Origin: Marinobacter excellens HL-55
GTDB taxonomy: Bacteria > Pseudomonadota > Gammaproteobacteria > Pseudomonadales > Oleiphilaceae
Assembly: GCA_001314845.1 (NCBI GenBank)
Contig: LJZQ01000020.1
Coordinates: 1 to 64,000 of the forward strand
Direction: 5' to 3'
Length of the DNA stretch: 64,000 nt
Shown here: positions 28,248 through 37,516 of the stretch, in pieces
How the letters are laid out: the number at the start of each line of letters is the position of its first letter
Position numbering within the stretch: the stretch's first letter is position 1
The notes under the pieces: model-generated
The model's input: only the letters and a program-made list of their open reading frames with translations
What the model was told of the DNA's origin: nothing
Database searches by the model: none
Position numbers and translations under genes: made by a program

Positions 28248-29300
28248 TTGGAAACGGACCGTAACTTGATCAAATCCATTTGTATACTCCGCTTGTCCGC
28301 CATCGGCGACGTAACCCACGTGATCCCGGTTATCCTAAGCCTTCAGGAACAGCTGCCGGGCGTGAAAATCACCTGGGTGATTGGCAAAATCGAAGCCAAA
28401 CTTATCGGCGACCTGCCGGGCGTTGAGTTCATTATTTTCGACAAGAAAACCGGGCGGCAAGGCTATGCAGACTTGCGTCAGCGAATGAAGGGCCGACAGT
28501 TCGATGCGCTCCTGCACATGCAGGTTGCCTTGAGGGCCAATCTTGCGGCCGCACTGATACCTGCCAAGATCAAAATCGGTTATGACAAAGCCCGCAGCAA
28601 AGACTTGCACGGCTTATTTATCAACCGGAGGATAACACCGGTCGCACAACAGCATGTCCGGGATTGCCTGGCGAGTTTTCTGGAACCGCTGGGGCTCAGG
28701 GCAGCACCACCCCGTTGGGAAATTCCGCTCTCCGAGTCCGACCACTCATTTGCCCGCAGTCACTTGGCTACTGACCGTAGAAACCTGGTCATCAGCCCCT
28801 GTGCCAGCCATACCTTGCGTAATTGGCCGGCGGAACGTTATGCGCAGTTGGCTGACCATGCCATCGGAACTCATGGCATGAATGTGATTCTGGTGGGCAG
28901 CCCGGCGCCCTTCGAAGCCGACTACTGCGCCGATATCGAAAGCGCCATGAAGCACAAAGCCCACAACATCTGTGGCAAAGACACACTCAAGCAACTGACC
29001 GCACTCATGACACATGCCGATCTGGTGGTTGCACCAGACACCGGACCTGCCCATATCGCCAGTGCCGTGGGCACGGATGTGCTCGGCATTTTTGCCGCCA
29101 GTAACCCGAACCGCTCAGGCCCCTACAACTCTTTAAAATGGTGCGTCAACCGCTACCCGGAAGCGCTGGCAAAATTCACTGGTAAAACCGTGGATGAAGC
29201 GCGCTGGGGTGCAAAGGCCGAGTTCGAGGGAGCAATGGAACTGGTTTCTGTAGCAGACGCCACGGACATGCTGGACCGGTGGATAACAGACAAGGGTTAA
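28248..29300 (+). CDS. waaC: Heptosyltransferase, GT9 family (WaaC-like)
   Basis: Adds heptose from ADP-heptose to the LPS inner core. The 350-residue protein starts ICILRLSAIGDVTHVIPVI and ends its donor domain with LVVAPDTGPAHIASAVGT, the D-T-G-P-x-H motif of GT9 enzymes. The GT9 family also includes WaaF and WaaQ; I chose WaaC for its length, the single GT9 gene here and the kdkA neighbour, but the choice is not certain. The start is TTG at 28,248; another TTG six codons later (28,266) is possible. Confidence 0.82.
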   Translation: METDRNLIKSICILRLSAIGDVTHVIPVILSLQEQLPGVKITWVIGKIEAKLIGDLPGVEFIIFDKKTGRQGYADLRQRMKGRQFDALLHMQVALRANLAAALIPAKIKIGYDKARSKDLHGLFINRRITPVAQQHVRDCLASFLEPLGLRAAPPRWEIPLSESDHSFARSHLATDRRNLVISPCASHTLRNWPAERYAQLADHAIGTHGMNVILVGSPAPFEADYCADIESAMKHKAHNICGKDTLKQLTALMTHADLVVAPDTGPAHIASAVGTDVLGIFAASNPNRSGPYNSLKWCVNRYPEALAKFTGKTVDEARWGAKAEFEGAMELVSVADATDMLDRWITDKG

Positions 29301-29306
29301 CTTCAG

Positions 29307-29360
29307 CCACTGAAACTCACGGAAGAGGAATGATGAGCTGGCTTCCGTGTGCTTCAGTGG
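29307..29360. terminator. Two-part hairpin between convergent waaC and the DUF6165 gene
   Basis: CCACTGAA and CACGGAAG (29,307-29,325) pair with CTTCCGTG and TTCAGTGG (29,342-29,360), separated by a 3-base internal loop, with a 16-base apical loop. A short TTTCT follows on the plus strand. It lies directly after waaC and before the stop of the opposing DUF6165 gene, so it may end both transcripts. Confidence 0.65.
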
Positions 29361-29378
29361 TTTCTGTGGCCAAAAGCC

Positions 29379-29786
29379 TTATTTACGGGCGGTATAATCC
29401 TGATAAGACTTCTCTTCCACAAACCGTGAACCCAGCGCCAGGTTAATGGCTTTCTTGATCGCCGCGCGCTTGTCATTGGTTACGTACACGGCACGAGCCA
29501 GCTCGATAAATCGCGGCCCGAAATCCTGATCGGCTTCCTGATCACGGATGTCATCTTCAATCACCCACAGCTCCTCATTCACCGCCTTTAGCTGCTTGCG
29601 AAGGTCCGCGATTTCAGCGGCTTTGTCTTTCACCGCCTCATCCCAGGTGGCACTCAGCTCATCCAGTTCCAGCCGAACGTTCTTTACCTTGACCTCATCT
29701 TTAATGCGCTCGGATTTGATTTCCAGGATGGTGATCTTGTCCAGCACTTCACCGAAAGAAACCGGTACTTTGATTACGTCTGCCAT
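29379..29786 (-). CDS. DUF6165 family protein
   Basis: A 135-residue, charged, helix-rich cytoplasmic protein that starts MADVIKVPVSFGEVLDKITI. This matches the small DUF6165 family often found beside LPS core genes. The rest (KNVRLELDELSATWDEAV, then LRKQLKAVNEELWVIEDDIR) predicts a coiled coil. I reject the longer frame that starts at 29,858, because it has no family likeness. The function is unknown; its place between waaC and ilvE suggests a link to LPS core synthesis. Confidence 0.8.
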   Translation of the reverse strand: MADVIKVPVSFGEVLDKITILEIKSERIKDEVKVKNVRLELDELSATWDEAVKDKAAEIADLRKQLKAVNEELWVIEDDIRDQEADQDFGPRFIELARAVYVTNDKRAAIKKAINLALGSRFVEEKSYQDYTARK

Positions 29787-29813
29787 TGTCTCGTCCTGTT
29801 TTTCCGTGAACTC

Positions 29814-29853
29814 AATAAAAACAAACCGCCGGGGCTGTTCAGCGCCGGCGGTT
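29814..29853 (-). terminator. Intrinsic terminator after ilvE
   Basis: On the minus strand, AACCGCCGG and CCGGCGGTT form a 9-bp stem whose loop holds a second stem (GCTG/CAGC), and the T-rich run TTTGTTTTTA follows. It lies just after the ilvE stop codon, so it would end the glnE-ilvE transcript. Confidence 0.8.
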
Positions 29854-29875
29854 ATCATTAGGTAACCGGCTGATC

Positions 29876-30802
29876 TCAGCCCTTAACGTGCGTCAACCAC
29901 TCAGAATGCTGAGCCAACTTACCCTTAACCGCATCAAAATACATGCCCTGCAGCTTCTCGGTAATTGGCCCGCGCTTGCCTTCACCAATCTGACGACCAT
30001 CCAGCTCGCGGATGGGCAGCACTTCGGCGGCGGTGCCGGTGAAGAAGGCTTCTTCGGCAACGTACACCTCATCACGAGTGATGCGGCGCTCTTTAACCTG
30101 CAGGCCCAGGTCTTTGGCGAAGTCGATGATGGTGGCGCGGGTGATGCCTTCCAGGCAAGAGGTCAGCTCCGGTGTGTGCAGCACGCCATCGCGGATGATG
30201 AAGATGTTCTCGCCAGAACCTTCCGCTACGTAGCCTTCGTTATCCAGAAGCAGGGCTTCTTCCGCACCACCGGAGATGGCTTCGTTCAGGGCCAGCATCG
30301 AGTTGATATAGTTGCCGTTGGCCTTGGCCTTACACATGGTGATGTTGACATGGTGGCGGGTGTAGGAGGAGGTGCGCACCTTGATGCCCATTTCCTTGGC
30401 TTCCGGTGACATGTAGGACGGCCAGCTCCAGGCAGCAACCATCACGTGTACTTTCAGGTTGTCAGCGCGCAGGCCCATGCCTTCAGAGCCCAAAAACGCC
30501 ATCGGGCGCAGGTAGGCCTCATCCAGATTATTTTCGCGGACGGCGGCGCGCTGGGCTTCGTTGATCTCATCTTTGCTGAACGGCATCTTCATGTTCAGGA
30601 TGTGAGCAGAGCGGAACAACCGGTCGGTGTGCTCTTTCAAGCGGAAAATCGCCGGGCCGCTGGCAGTGTTGTAGGCTCGCACACCTTCAAAACAGCCAAG
30701 ACCGTAATGCAGAGTGTGGGTAAGAACGTGAGTTTTGGCATCCCGCCAGGGCACCATTTCGCCGTCCATCCAGATAACGCCATCGCGGTCTGCCATCGAC
30801 AT
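29876..30802 (-). CDS. ilvE: Branched-chain amino acid aminotransferase
   Basis: A fold-type IV PLP enzyme that interconverts valine, leucine and isoleucine with their keto acids. The 308-residue sequence has HTLHYGLGCFEGVRAY near residue 30, the PLP lysine in CKAKANGNYINSML (about residue 161), EGSGENIFIIRDG and FFTGTAAEVLPI, all typical. A strong AGGAG lies nine bases before the ATG at 30,802. It follows glnE on the same strand with a 76-base gap, as in Pseudomonas, where LPS core genes also lie next to ilvE. Confidence 0.96.
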   Translation of the reverse strand: MSMADRDGVIWMDGEMVPWRDAKTHVLTHTLHYGLGCFEGVRAYNTASGPAIFRLKEHTDRLFRSAHILNMKMPFSKDEINEAQRAAVRENNLDEAYLRPMAFLGSEGMGLRADNLKVHVMVAAWSWPSYMSPEAKEMGIKVRTSSYTRHHVNITMCKAKANGNYINSMLALNEAISGGAEEALLLDNEGYVAEGSGENIFIIRDGVLHTPELTSCLEGITRATIIDFAKDLGLQVKERRITRDEVYVAEEAFFTGTAAEVLPIRELDGRQIGEGKRGPITEKLQGMYFDAVKGKLAQHSEWLTHVKG

Positions 30803-30878
30803 TCTGTTCTGCTCCTAACAAAGCGGTTTTCAGGGAACCGGCATTCTAGCAGGAAATTCTGCCAGAATTGAATTTCGC

Positions 30879-33785
30879 TTACGCGCCAATCATCACTTTT
30901 TGCCACATCGCCGTGATGTAGCGACGCTCATCCAAAAATGCGTCGGCCTCAACCTGACTGTTCATGTTTTGCAAAGCCCTGCGGTGAATGGTGGATCGCA
31001 GGGTAATGTAGGCTTCGGTCAGCTTTTCAGTGTCCTCAACCTCAAGCACACCAGCGCGCCCCAATTCTTCCAACTGGCGGATATTATCACTCCACTGGGT
31101 CAGCTCGGGGTGTTCGCCACTCCACGCCAGCATCAGGTATTGCACCAGAAATTCTATATCCACAATGCCGCCACGATCGTGCTTGATGTGGAACACCTCC
31201 GACTGTTTCGTCTCCGGGGTGCCCAGGTTGGCGCGCATTTTTTCGCGCATATCGACCACCTCCTGGCGCAACGCGGCCTTGTCTCTGGTCTTGCACAACA
31301 GCTCATGGCGAAGGGCCTCGAATCCGGCCAGCGTATCCGGGCAACCGGCAACGCCACGGGCCCGGGCAAGCGCTTGGTGCTCCCAGGTCCAGGCATCGTT
31401 GAGCTGGTATTTCTCGAAAGACTGCAGGGTGCTGACCAGCAAACCGGAATTACCAGATGGGCGCAGCCGCATATCCACTTCGTATAGCTGGCCAGACGGG
31501 GTTTGCGCGCTCAGGATATGGACAATTCGCTGGCCCAGGCGGGTATAGAACACCGCATTATCAATCGGTTTGTCGCCGTCCGTGGCCAGCTGCGGATCGG
31601 CCTGATGCACAAACACCAGGTCAAGATCCGAGGTGTAACCCAGCTCAATACCGCCGAGCTTGCCATAACCGATAATGGCAAAGTCGGTATCGCAGGCGGA
31701 GCCGTCTGCCCGCCGGGGGTATCCATGGCGGCTCACCAGGTTGGCAAACGCCACATCCACCACGTGATCCAGCACCACCTCTGCGATCCAGGTGAGGTAA
31801 TCACTCACTTTCATCAGCGGCAGGGTGCCTTTTATTTCAGACGCGGCCACCCGCAATACGTGGGCCTTTTTGAAATAGCGCAACGACTCCATCTGCTCTT
31901 CCAGATCCTCAAACGGAATTCTGAGCATTTGCTGGCGCAGATCGTCTTGCAGCTCCGCTTTGGCCGGCGGCGTGTACAGGCTCTCGGCATTGAGCAATTC
32001 ATCAAGCAGCAGGGGCGACTCTGCCAGCAAGCTGGCAATCCAGGGGCTATCACTGCACAAACGCACCAACTGAGTCAGCGCGCCCGGGTTCTCCAGCAAC
32101 AACACCATATAGGCGGTCCGGCGCAGGATGGCCTCCACCAACTGCAATGTCCGATCGAGGGTTTCCGAGGCGTTATCGACTTCGGTCAGAGCACTCAGCA
32201 ATAAAGGCATGAACTGGTTCAACCGCCGACGCCCCTGAGTCTGCAACGTTTGCACGGTTCGGCTAGTGCGAAGGTCTGTCAGTTTTTTGAAACTCGTCTC
32301 GGGGTTCTCAAAGCCCTGCTCGGTCAACCAGGACAGCGCCGTCGGCTCATCCATTTCAGCCAGCCACAGCTCATACCAACCGTCTTCCACGCCTGAAGCA
32401 CTGTCCTGCTCACTGTCTTCTGTGGCAATGATGTTGGAAAAATGCGTTGCCACCCGCTGGCGATGATCACTCAGGGCCTGCTGGCAGGCAGACCAATCGT
32501 CATAAGCCATGATCCGGGCGATACGGGCCTGCGACAAGACATCTTCTGGCAGAACCTGGGTTTGCTTGTCCTCCAGGCCTTGCAACGCGTGCTCAAGATT
32601 CCTGAGAAACACATAGGCGTCACGCAGCTCCCCCACCACGGGCGACGGTAGTAACTCCAACGCTTCCAGCTCTTTCAGGATGATCTGCAACTCTCGCTGC
32701 TGAAGCTCCCGGTCCCGGCCGCCCCGAATCAGCTGAAATGCCTGCACCACAAACTCGATTTCACGAATGCCGCCGCTGCCGAGTTTGATGTTGTTCTCCA
32801 GGCCTTTGCGCCGCACTTCACGGCTGATCATCGCCTTCATGCTGCGCAGGGATTCAAAGGCACTGAAATCGACGTATTTTCGGTATACAAAGGGGCGCAA
32901 GGTGTCCATCAACACCTGCCCTGCTCGCTGGTCGCCGGCCACCACCCGGGCTTTCACCATGGCGTAGCGCTCCCAGTCCCGGCCCTGATCCTGATAATAG
33001 GTTTCCAACGCGGCGAAGCTCAGCGCCAGCGCGCCGCTCTGGCCATAGGGCCGCAGCCGCATGTCTACCCGGAACACAAAGCCATCGGCGGTAATCTGGT
33101 CCAGCGCCTGAATGAGCTTCTGGCCCAGACGAATGAAGAACTGCTGATTATCCAGAGCACGCCGCCCGCCACGAGTTTCCCCCTTGCCCGGGAAGGCGAA
33201 AATCAGGTCGATATCCGAAGACACGTTCAGCTCCCGGCCCCCGAGCTTACCCATGCCCAGAACAACCATTTTTTGGGGTGCGTCTTCTCCGGTGACGGGA
33301 TCTTTGCCCCAGGGCGTGCCGAATTCTTCGCAGGAGTCGCTATACAGCCAGTCCAGAGCCCCATCAATGCAGATGTCCGCGAACGCACTGGTGGCCGAAA
33401 TGGTTTCCTTAAGGTCCGCCCACTTCATCAGATCCCGCCAGATGATGCGAAACTGAGCCTCTCGCCGGAACTGCCGCAAAGCCTTATGTAATGCCGGCTC
33501 TGAATCAACGCTCTCCAAAAACCAGGCCCAGCGCTCCGCCAGCCAAGATTCTGTTGTTGGCTCGCGCAATGGCCGCGCTGACAGCGAGGCCTGAACCTGA
33601 TCCCCATGGCGCTCCAGGGTCTGGCGTAAAAACAGACTTCGACTCAGGGCTTCGGCCAGATCCTGAGCTGACAGATCAGCGGTTTTGGCCAGCCAATCGG
33701 GCACACCTTCCGGAAAAACCGATGCCCAGCACGCCGACACGTCATTCGCTAACTCTGCCGGCAGTGAATCCCATGGCTCAGACAT
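30879..33785 (-). CDS. glnE: Bifunctional glutamine synthetase adenylyltransferase/adenylyl-removing enzyme
   Basis: Adds AMP to, or removes it from, glutamine synthetase in response to PII and glutamine. The 968-residue protein has two nucleotidyltransferase domains. The N-terminal deadenylylase has VLGMGKLGGRELNVSSDIDL and the C-terminal adenylylase has IIGYGKLGGIELGYTSDLDL. The motif GSGGIREIEF lies between, and HDRGGIVDIEFLVQY is near the end. Its target, glnA, with the adenylylation tyrosine, lies about 8 kb away in the same window. Confidence 0.96.
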   Translation of the reverse strand: MSEPWDSLPAELANDVSACWASVFPEGVPDWLAKTADLSAQDLAEALSRSLFLRQTLERHGDQVQASLSARPLREPTTESWLAERWAWFLESVDSEPALHKALRQFRREAQFRIIWRDLMKWADLKETISATSAFADICIDGALDWLYSDSCEEFGTPWGKDPVTGEDAPQKMVVLGMGKLGGRELNVSSDIDLIFAFPGKGETRGGRRALDNQQFFIRLGQKLIQALDQITADGFVFRVDMRLRPYGQSGALALSFAALETYYQDQGRDWERYAMVKARVVAGDQRAGQVLMDTLRPFVYRKYVDFSAFESLRSMKAMISREVRRKGLENNIKLGSGGIREIEFVVQAFQLIRGGRDRELQQRELQIILKELEALELLPSPVVGELRDAYVFLRNLEHALQGLEDKQTQVLPEDVLSQARIARIMAYDDWSACQQALSDHRQRVATHFSNIIATEDSEQDSASGVEDGWYELWLAEMDEPTALSWLTEQGFENPETSFKKLTDLRTSRTVQTLQTQGRRRLNQFMPLLLSALTEVDNASETLDRTLQLVEAILRRTAYMVLLLENPGALTQLVRLCSDSPWIASLLAESPLLLDELLNAESLYTPPAKAELQDDLRQQMLRIPFEDLEEQMESLRYFKKAHVLRVAASEIKGTLPLMKVSDYLTWIAEVVLDHVVDVAFANLVSRHGYPRRADGSACDTDFAIIGYGKLGGIELGYTSDLDLVFVHQADPQLATDGDKPIDNAVFYTRLGQRIVHILSAQTPSGQLYEVDMRLRPSGNSGLLVSTLQSFEKYQLNDAWTWEHQALARARGVAGCPDTLAGFEALRHELLCKTRDKAALRQEVVDMREKMRANLGTPETKQSEVFHIKHDRGGIVDIEFLVQYLMLAWSGEHPELTQWSDNIRQLEELGRAGVLEVEDTEKLTEAYITLRSTIHRRALQNMNSQVEADAFLDERRYITAMWQKVMIGA

Positions 33786-33865
33786 AACGCAAACCCCTGT
33801 CTCTCTGATATATTTCGGTTACTGTATAACGAACTCGCCAAGGACTGAACAGGCAACCCCACTCT

Positions 33866-35044
33866 ATGATGCGCAACCGCCGCCCGCTCAATCCTGAGCA
33901 TGCCCAGTCACATCTCCCTATGGGGGGCCTCATTCGCAGCCGGATTCGGCGTCTGTTCACCATCCTTGCCTGCTTGCTGGCCGCCCAGGTGCTGATCATC
34001 TGGGCGGTCGAGCCGCTATCACTGCCGGAAGCTATCTGGCTGACCATGACGACCCTGGTCACCGTTGGCTACGGCGATTACGCCCCCGAAACGGTGATCG
34101 GCCGCCTCAGCACCATCGTGCTGATGTTTGTGACCGCTATTACCCTGCTGACGCTGATCGTCAGCGACTACATCGAGTTCCGTTTTTACCGCCGTGAACG
34201 AATCCTGACCGGACGCTGGATCTACAAAATGAACGAGCACATCGTGATCATCAACACCCCTCGCAGCGGAGGAGAGCAGTATTTCATGCGCTTCGCCTCC
34301 CAAATCCGCTCGGTGCCGGAGTACCACACGGTACCCATCATCATACTGACCCGGCAGTTTCCCGGCGGTTTGCCGGTGGAACTGGCTGACAGCGGTGTGG
34401 TGCACTTCCATGGCACCGGCAACGACCCGGAGGCCCTGAAGGCCGTCCACGCCGGCAGCGCCAGGCACGTCATCGTGCTCGCCGCAGATGAATCCGACCC
34501 GTTCTCAGACAGCCTGACCTTTGATATCGCCCACCGGCTGACCGAATCCAACCTGGCCGGCCGCACCACCGTCGAGTGTGTCAGCGACCACAACCGGGAT
34601 CGATTCAAAGCATTGGGCGTGCGCACCATCATTCGCCCGGTGCGCACCTACCCGGAGATCATGGTGCGCGCCGTGGTCGCCCCTGGCTCCGAGAAAGTGC
34701 TGGAAGATATGTTCAACTACGAGCGCGATCATCCTCACCGCTACGACCTGGAGCTGGACGACCTGATCTGGGCTGACATAGTAAGCGCCCTGGTACGCCA
34801 CGGCATTGGCACTGCGCTGGCCTATATCGATCATGACAACGAAGTCATTTGCCACCCGGACACCAACAAAGAAGTGGAAGGTAAGGGGCTGATTGTACTG
34901 GTACGCTCAACCGATACCCCGGAGGTATCGGTTGTTGAGGAGGCTCTGGAACGCTATCGCGTATTTCTCAAGCAATGGCGCGAGCTTCAAGATCACAGCA
35001 AAGTAAAAAACGGCACAACGGATACCCAGGAGCAAACTGACTGA
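33866..35044 (+). CDS. Potassium channel-like protein with an RCK/TrkA-N domain
   Basis: A 392-residue protein. The N terminus holds two membrane helices (residues ~29-50 and ~78-100) around a pore loop with the K+ selectivity filter TVGYGDY (66-72), as in two-helix bacterial channels. The rest is cytoplasmic: a Rossmann-like TrkA-N/RCK domain (HIVIINTPRSGGEQYFMRF and VIVLAADESDPFSDSLT) plus a C-terminal extension. It is divergent from glnE. Ligand and physiological role cannot be read from sequence; the filter argues strongly for K+. Confidence 0.87.
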   Translation: MMRNRRPLNPEHAQSHLPMGGLIRSRIRRLFTILACLLAAQVLIIWAVEPLSLPEAIWLTMTTLVTVGYGDYAPETVIGRLSTIVLMFVTAITLLTLIVSDYIEFRFYRRERILTGRWIYKMNEHIVIINTPRSGGEQYFMRFASQIRSVPEYHTVPIIILTRQFPGGLPVELADSGVVHFHGTGNDPEALKAVHAGSARHVIVLAADESDPFSDSLTFDIAHRLTESNLAGRTTVECVSDHNRDRFKALGVRTIIRPVRTYPEIMVRAVVAPGSEKVLEDMFNYERDHPHRYDLELDDLIWADIVSALVRHGIGTALAYIDHDNEVICHPDTNKEVEGKGLIVLVRSTDTPEVSVVEEALERYRVFLKQWRELQDHSKVKNGTTDTQEQTD

Positions 35045-35068
35045 TACCGCGTCTGGGCTCGGTCTTTT

Positions 35069-35932
35069 TCAGCCTTTAGTTGACGCCAGCGCCAGCTGTA
35101 ACTCGCCCAGGCGCGGAACACGCTGAACCAGATCCGGCACAGTCAGCCCATCGGCAAAGGCTGACTGCAGTCTCTCCCAGATCGCCTGCGTGCCGCCTTG
35201 CATGGCAGCGTGACCGACTTGCACCAACGCCCTATCGGCGAAGGTCACGGGTTCCTGCAGAAGCCAGGCAAGACTCAGTTGGTGCAGAAATCCGGTAACA
35301 GACAACGCCTCATCACCGTCAAAACATTCAGGCTGATATATGCCTGCAAGGTGATACCCCTGCTCGGCTTTGCTGACCAGATTGAGAAATACCGGAACCT
35401 CGCGGGCCAGAGCCCTGGACCAGACCATCAGTGCTTCCGGTTGACCCTCTTTAAGCTCGAACTCCACTTCGTGTAGTGGCCTGACCTGGCCACCACCGAC
35501 AACCTCACCGGAATCCACCGCAACTTCAATCACCGCATCGGCGGTGTGCAGCATGATGACCTGACGGGTGAAGTTGGTTTCAAACGCCAGTTGCAGCTGG
35601 GTCAGGTCAAGATGATCACTGAGTGGGGTTTGATCAAGCAATGACAAGTCCAGTTCAGGGCCAGACAAGGGCCATTCCCATTCCTGCCGGCGGTGGGCAC
35701 CTTCGACGAATTCACCCTGGGTTTTAAGAGTCTGGATGTAGCGATCACTGGCCTGGCGCACACGAAGGGCGGCCCGCGCATGGTTCAGGGCGGCATCGGC
35801 GGTGTCGTAGTAGCGGTTAATCAGGGTTTTACGGGGGCCTGGCTTGGCTTCAGGCTGTGCCAACAACCAATCGACAGCCTTGGCCTGGGTTTCTGGAGAG
35901 AGGGTCAGTTTTATTTCAAGCTCTGTGGCCAT
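35069..35932 (-). CDS. ygiF: CYTH-domain inorganic triphosphatase, YgiF-like
   Basis: A 287-residue protein with an N-terminal CYTH triphosphate-tunnel domain. The metal/phosphate motif E-x-E-x-K is visible at the start as TELEIKL, and RKTLINRYYDTADAAL, RVRQASDRYIQTLKTQGE and EVELKEG-like strands follow. E. coli YgiF, also next to glnE, hydrolyses inorganic triphosphate. The C-terminal part (about residue 215 on) is shorter than the CHAD-like part of E. coli YgiF, so the second domain may be reduced. It converges with the channel gene. Confidence 0.82.
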   Translation of the reverse strand: MATELEIKLTLSPETQAKAVDWLLAQPEAKPGPRKTLINRYYDTADAALNHARAALRVRQASDRYIQTLKTQGEFVEGAHRRQEWEWPLSGPELDLSLLDQTPLSDHLDLTQLQLAFETNFTRQVIMLHTADAVIEVAVDSGEVVGGGQVRPLHEVEFELKEGQPEALMVWSRALAREVPVFLNLVSKAEQGYHLAGIYQPECFDGDEALSVTGFLHQLSLAWLLQEPVTFADRALVQVGHAAMQGGTQAIWERLQSAFADGLTVPDLVQRVPRLGELQLALASTKG

Positions 35933-35968
35933 GTCATGCTCCGGAGAATATCAGGAGCCCTAACATAC

Positions 35969-35998
35969 AAAAGCCGGTGACCTGAGTCACCGGCTTTT
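35969..35998. terminator. Bidirectional intrinsic terminator after the porin gene
   Basis: AAAAGCCGGTGAC and GTCACCGGCTTTT form a 13-bp stem with loop CTGA. Each strand ends in a T-run, so it can stop the porin transcript (minus) and any plus-strand read-through. It lies 36 bases past the porin stop. Confidence 0.9.
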
Positions 35999-36034
35999 GA
36001 TACTACCGTACTAGCTGATTAGCTTGTGGGCTGA

Positions 36035-37039
36035 TCAGAAGTAGTAGACAGCGCCAACGGCTGCAATAGCGCGCTCGTCAGAAACGCCTGCTGAAGCGTC
36101 AAAGTCGTCGCTATCTGCACGCTCGAAGTTGTAATCGTAAACATCGTCGCCACCGCCAATGTAGCCTTCGAAGTATACGTACATGTGATCGGAAACGTTG
36201 TGCAGCGCCTGCAGGGTAATGGTATCCCATTTGGTGCTGTCAGAGTTGTCCGCTTCAGCCATTTCGTAAGAAAGAGCGAACTGGTTTTTACCCAGGGTGT
36301 AAACACCCATCAGACCAAACTTATCAAACGCATCTTTACGAGTGTGATATTCACCGGTAACACGTAGGTTGTCCAGATTGTAGCTGGCACGCAGACCGTA
36401 GGTGTTCTCGTTATCACCGCCGTTGTCGTTAGAGTCAACAGCAAAGGCAAGTTCCAATGCGTCAACATTGTACATAGCCGCCAACTGGAATGGGTAGGAC
36501 TTCTGACCAGTGCCCTTGTTGTCGTTGTCACCGTTAACCTGAACGGCAGCGCCAACAGTCAAGCCACCGAAGTTCGGAGACAGATACTGAATCAGGTCGC
36601 CTTCACCAGTGCTATAACCGGCTGCGCCGATGCTCAGAGTCGCTACTTCGTAGAATTGAGCGATTTCGTCGACTGCACTTTCATATGTAGAGTCGTCGGA
36701 ACCAACCCACAGCTGTCCGAAGCTGTCGCCTTTGATACCAATGTAAGCCTCGTCAAGGCCATCAATACCATTGCTCGCGCTCTTGTCGTCTGCATTTATG
36801 CCTTCCAGCTCAATCTTGAAGAAACCGGTGATGCCAGGAGCAATCTGGTGTTCGTGGGTTACACCCAGAGTTGAGCCGTTATCGAAATGTTCAATGGCGG
36901 ACGGACCACCATCGACGTTGTCGTGAGCGATCGCATACTGGATATTACCGTAAACGGTCGGCAGGTTGCTTTCCTGAGCCATGACAGCGCCAGAGAAGGT
37001 TGCGGCTGCGATAGCAGAAGCAAGGATAGTTTTTTTCAT
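36035..37039 (-). CDS. Gram-negative general porin
   Basis: A 334-residue outer-membrane beta-barrel. The ATG at 37,039 follows AAGGAAG and opens a clear signal peptide (MKKTILASAIAAATFSGAVM-AQ). The mature protein has alternating strands, the porin-like ELEGINADDKS and LDEAYIGIKGDSFGQLWVG segments (constriction loop), and the usual C-terminal phenylalanine (YYF). Acidic residues are frequent, which may reflect a marine habitat. The longer frame that starts at 37,156 only adds a charged non-coding leader. A terminator follows. Confidence 0.93.
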   Translation of the reverse strand: MKKTILASAIAAATFSGAVMAQESNLPTVYGNIQYAIAHDNVDGGPSAIEHFDNGSTLGVTHEHQIAPGITGFFKIELEGINADDKSASNGIDGLDEAYIGIKGDSFGQLWVGSDDSTYESAVDEIAQFYEVATLSIGAAGYSTGEGDLIQYLSPNFGGLTVGAAVQVNGDNDNKGTGQKSYPFQLAAMYNVDALELAFAVDSNDNGGDNENTYGLRASYNLDNLRVTGEYHTRKDAFDKFGLMGVYTLGKNQFALSYEMAEADNSDSTKWDTITLQALHNVSDHMYVYFEGYIGGGDDVYDYNFERADSDDFDASAGVSDERAIAAVGAVYYF

Positions 37040-37516
37040 GTTGCGTCTTCCTTTTTGAGTTAACTCAGGTTTTGCGACGGGTTCTAAATCCCGATTTTTA
37101 GCTGACAAAAACAGCCTTGGCTGCTTTCGCCGGACTCCTGATCGCTTCCCTTTCATATCATGCGGGTAACGACGTTTTTTCTTTTTATTTGGCCCAGCAA
37201 AATTACCGAACCTTAAATCTCAAACACTTACGCGCCTTTCTTAAAGCGCGCAATCATGGTCCTTTTTTAATACACTGAATCCGTTTTTGCAAATTTTTAA
37301 TGCGCAATTTTTAGCCTTTTTAGCATCTGAAAAGCAAGTGCTTATGCCACAAATCGCTAAAAGCTTCAGGACCGAACCAATCAAATTCGAGGCCACCAAC
37401 TCTATTTTTCATTAAAAACAATTGCTTGGCAAAACCGCAAGCTTATTAATCAATCGACTTCCAAACCCGAGCACACCAATAAGGCACCACGACGGCGCAG
37501 TCATGCGGCAGCAGCA
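37040..37516. other. Non-coding stretch upstream of the porin gene
   Basis: 477 bases without a convincing gene, AT-rich compared with the flanks. They must hold the porin promoter, but I see no clear -35/-10 pair. On the minus strand CAGCC-AA-GGCTG followed by TTTTTG (about 37,107-37,123) resembles a small terminator or attenuator in the porin leader. Further out lie runs of A and T (37,255-37,420). The region separates the porin from dtd. Confidence 0.6.
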
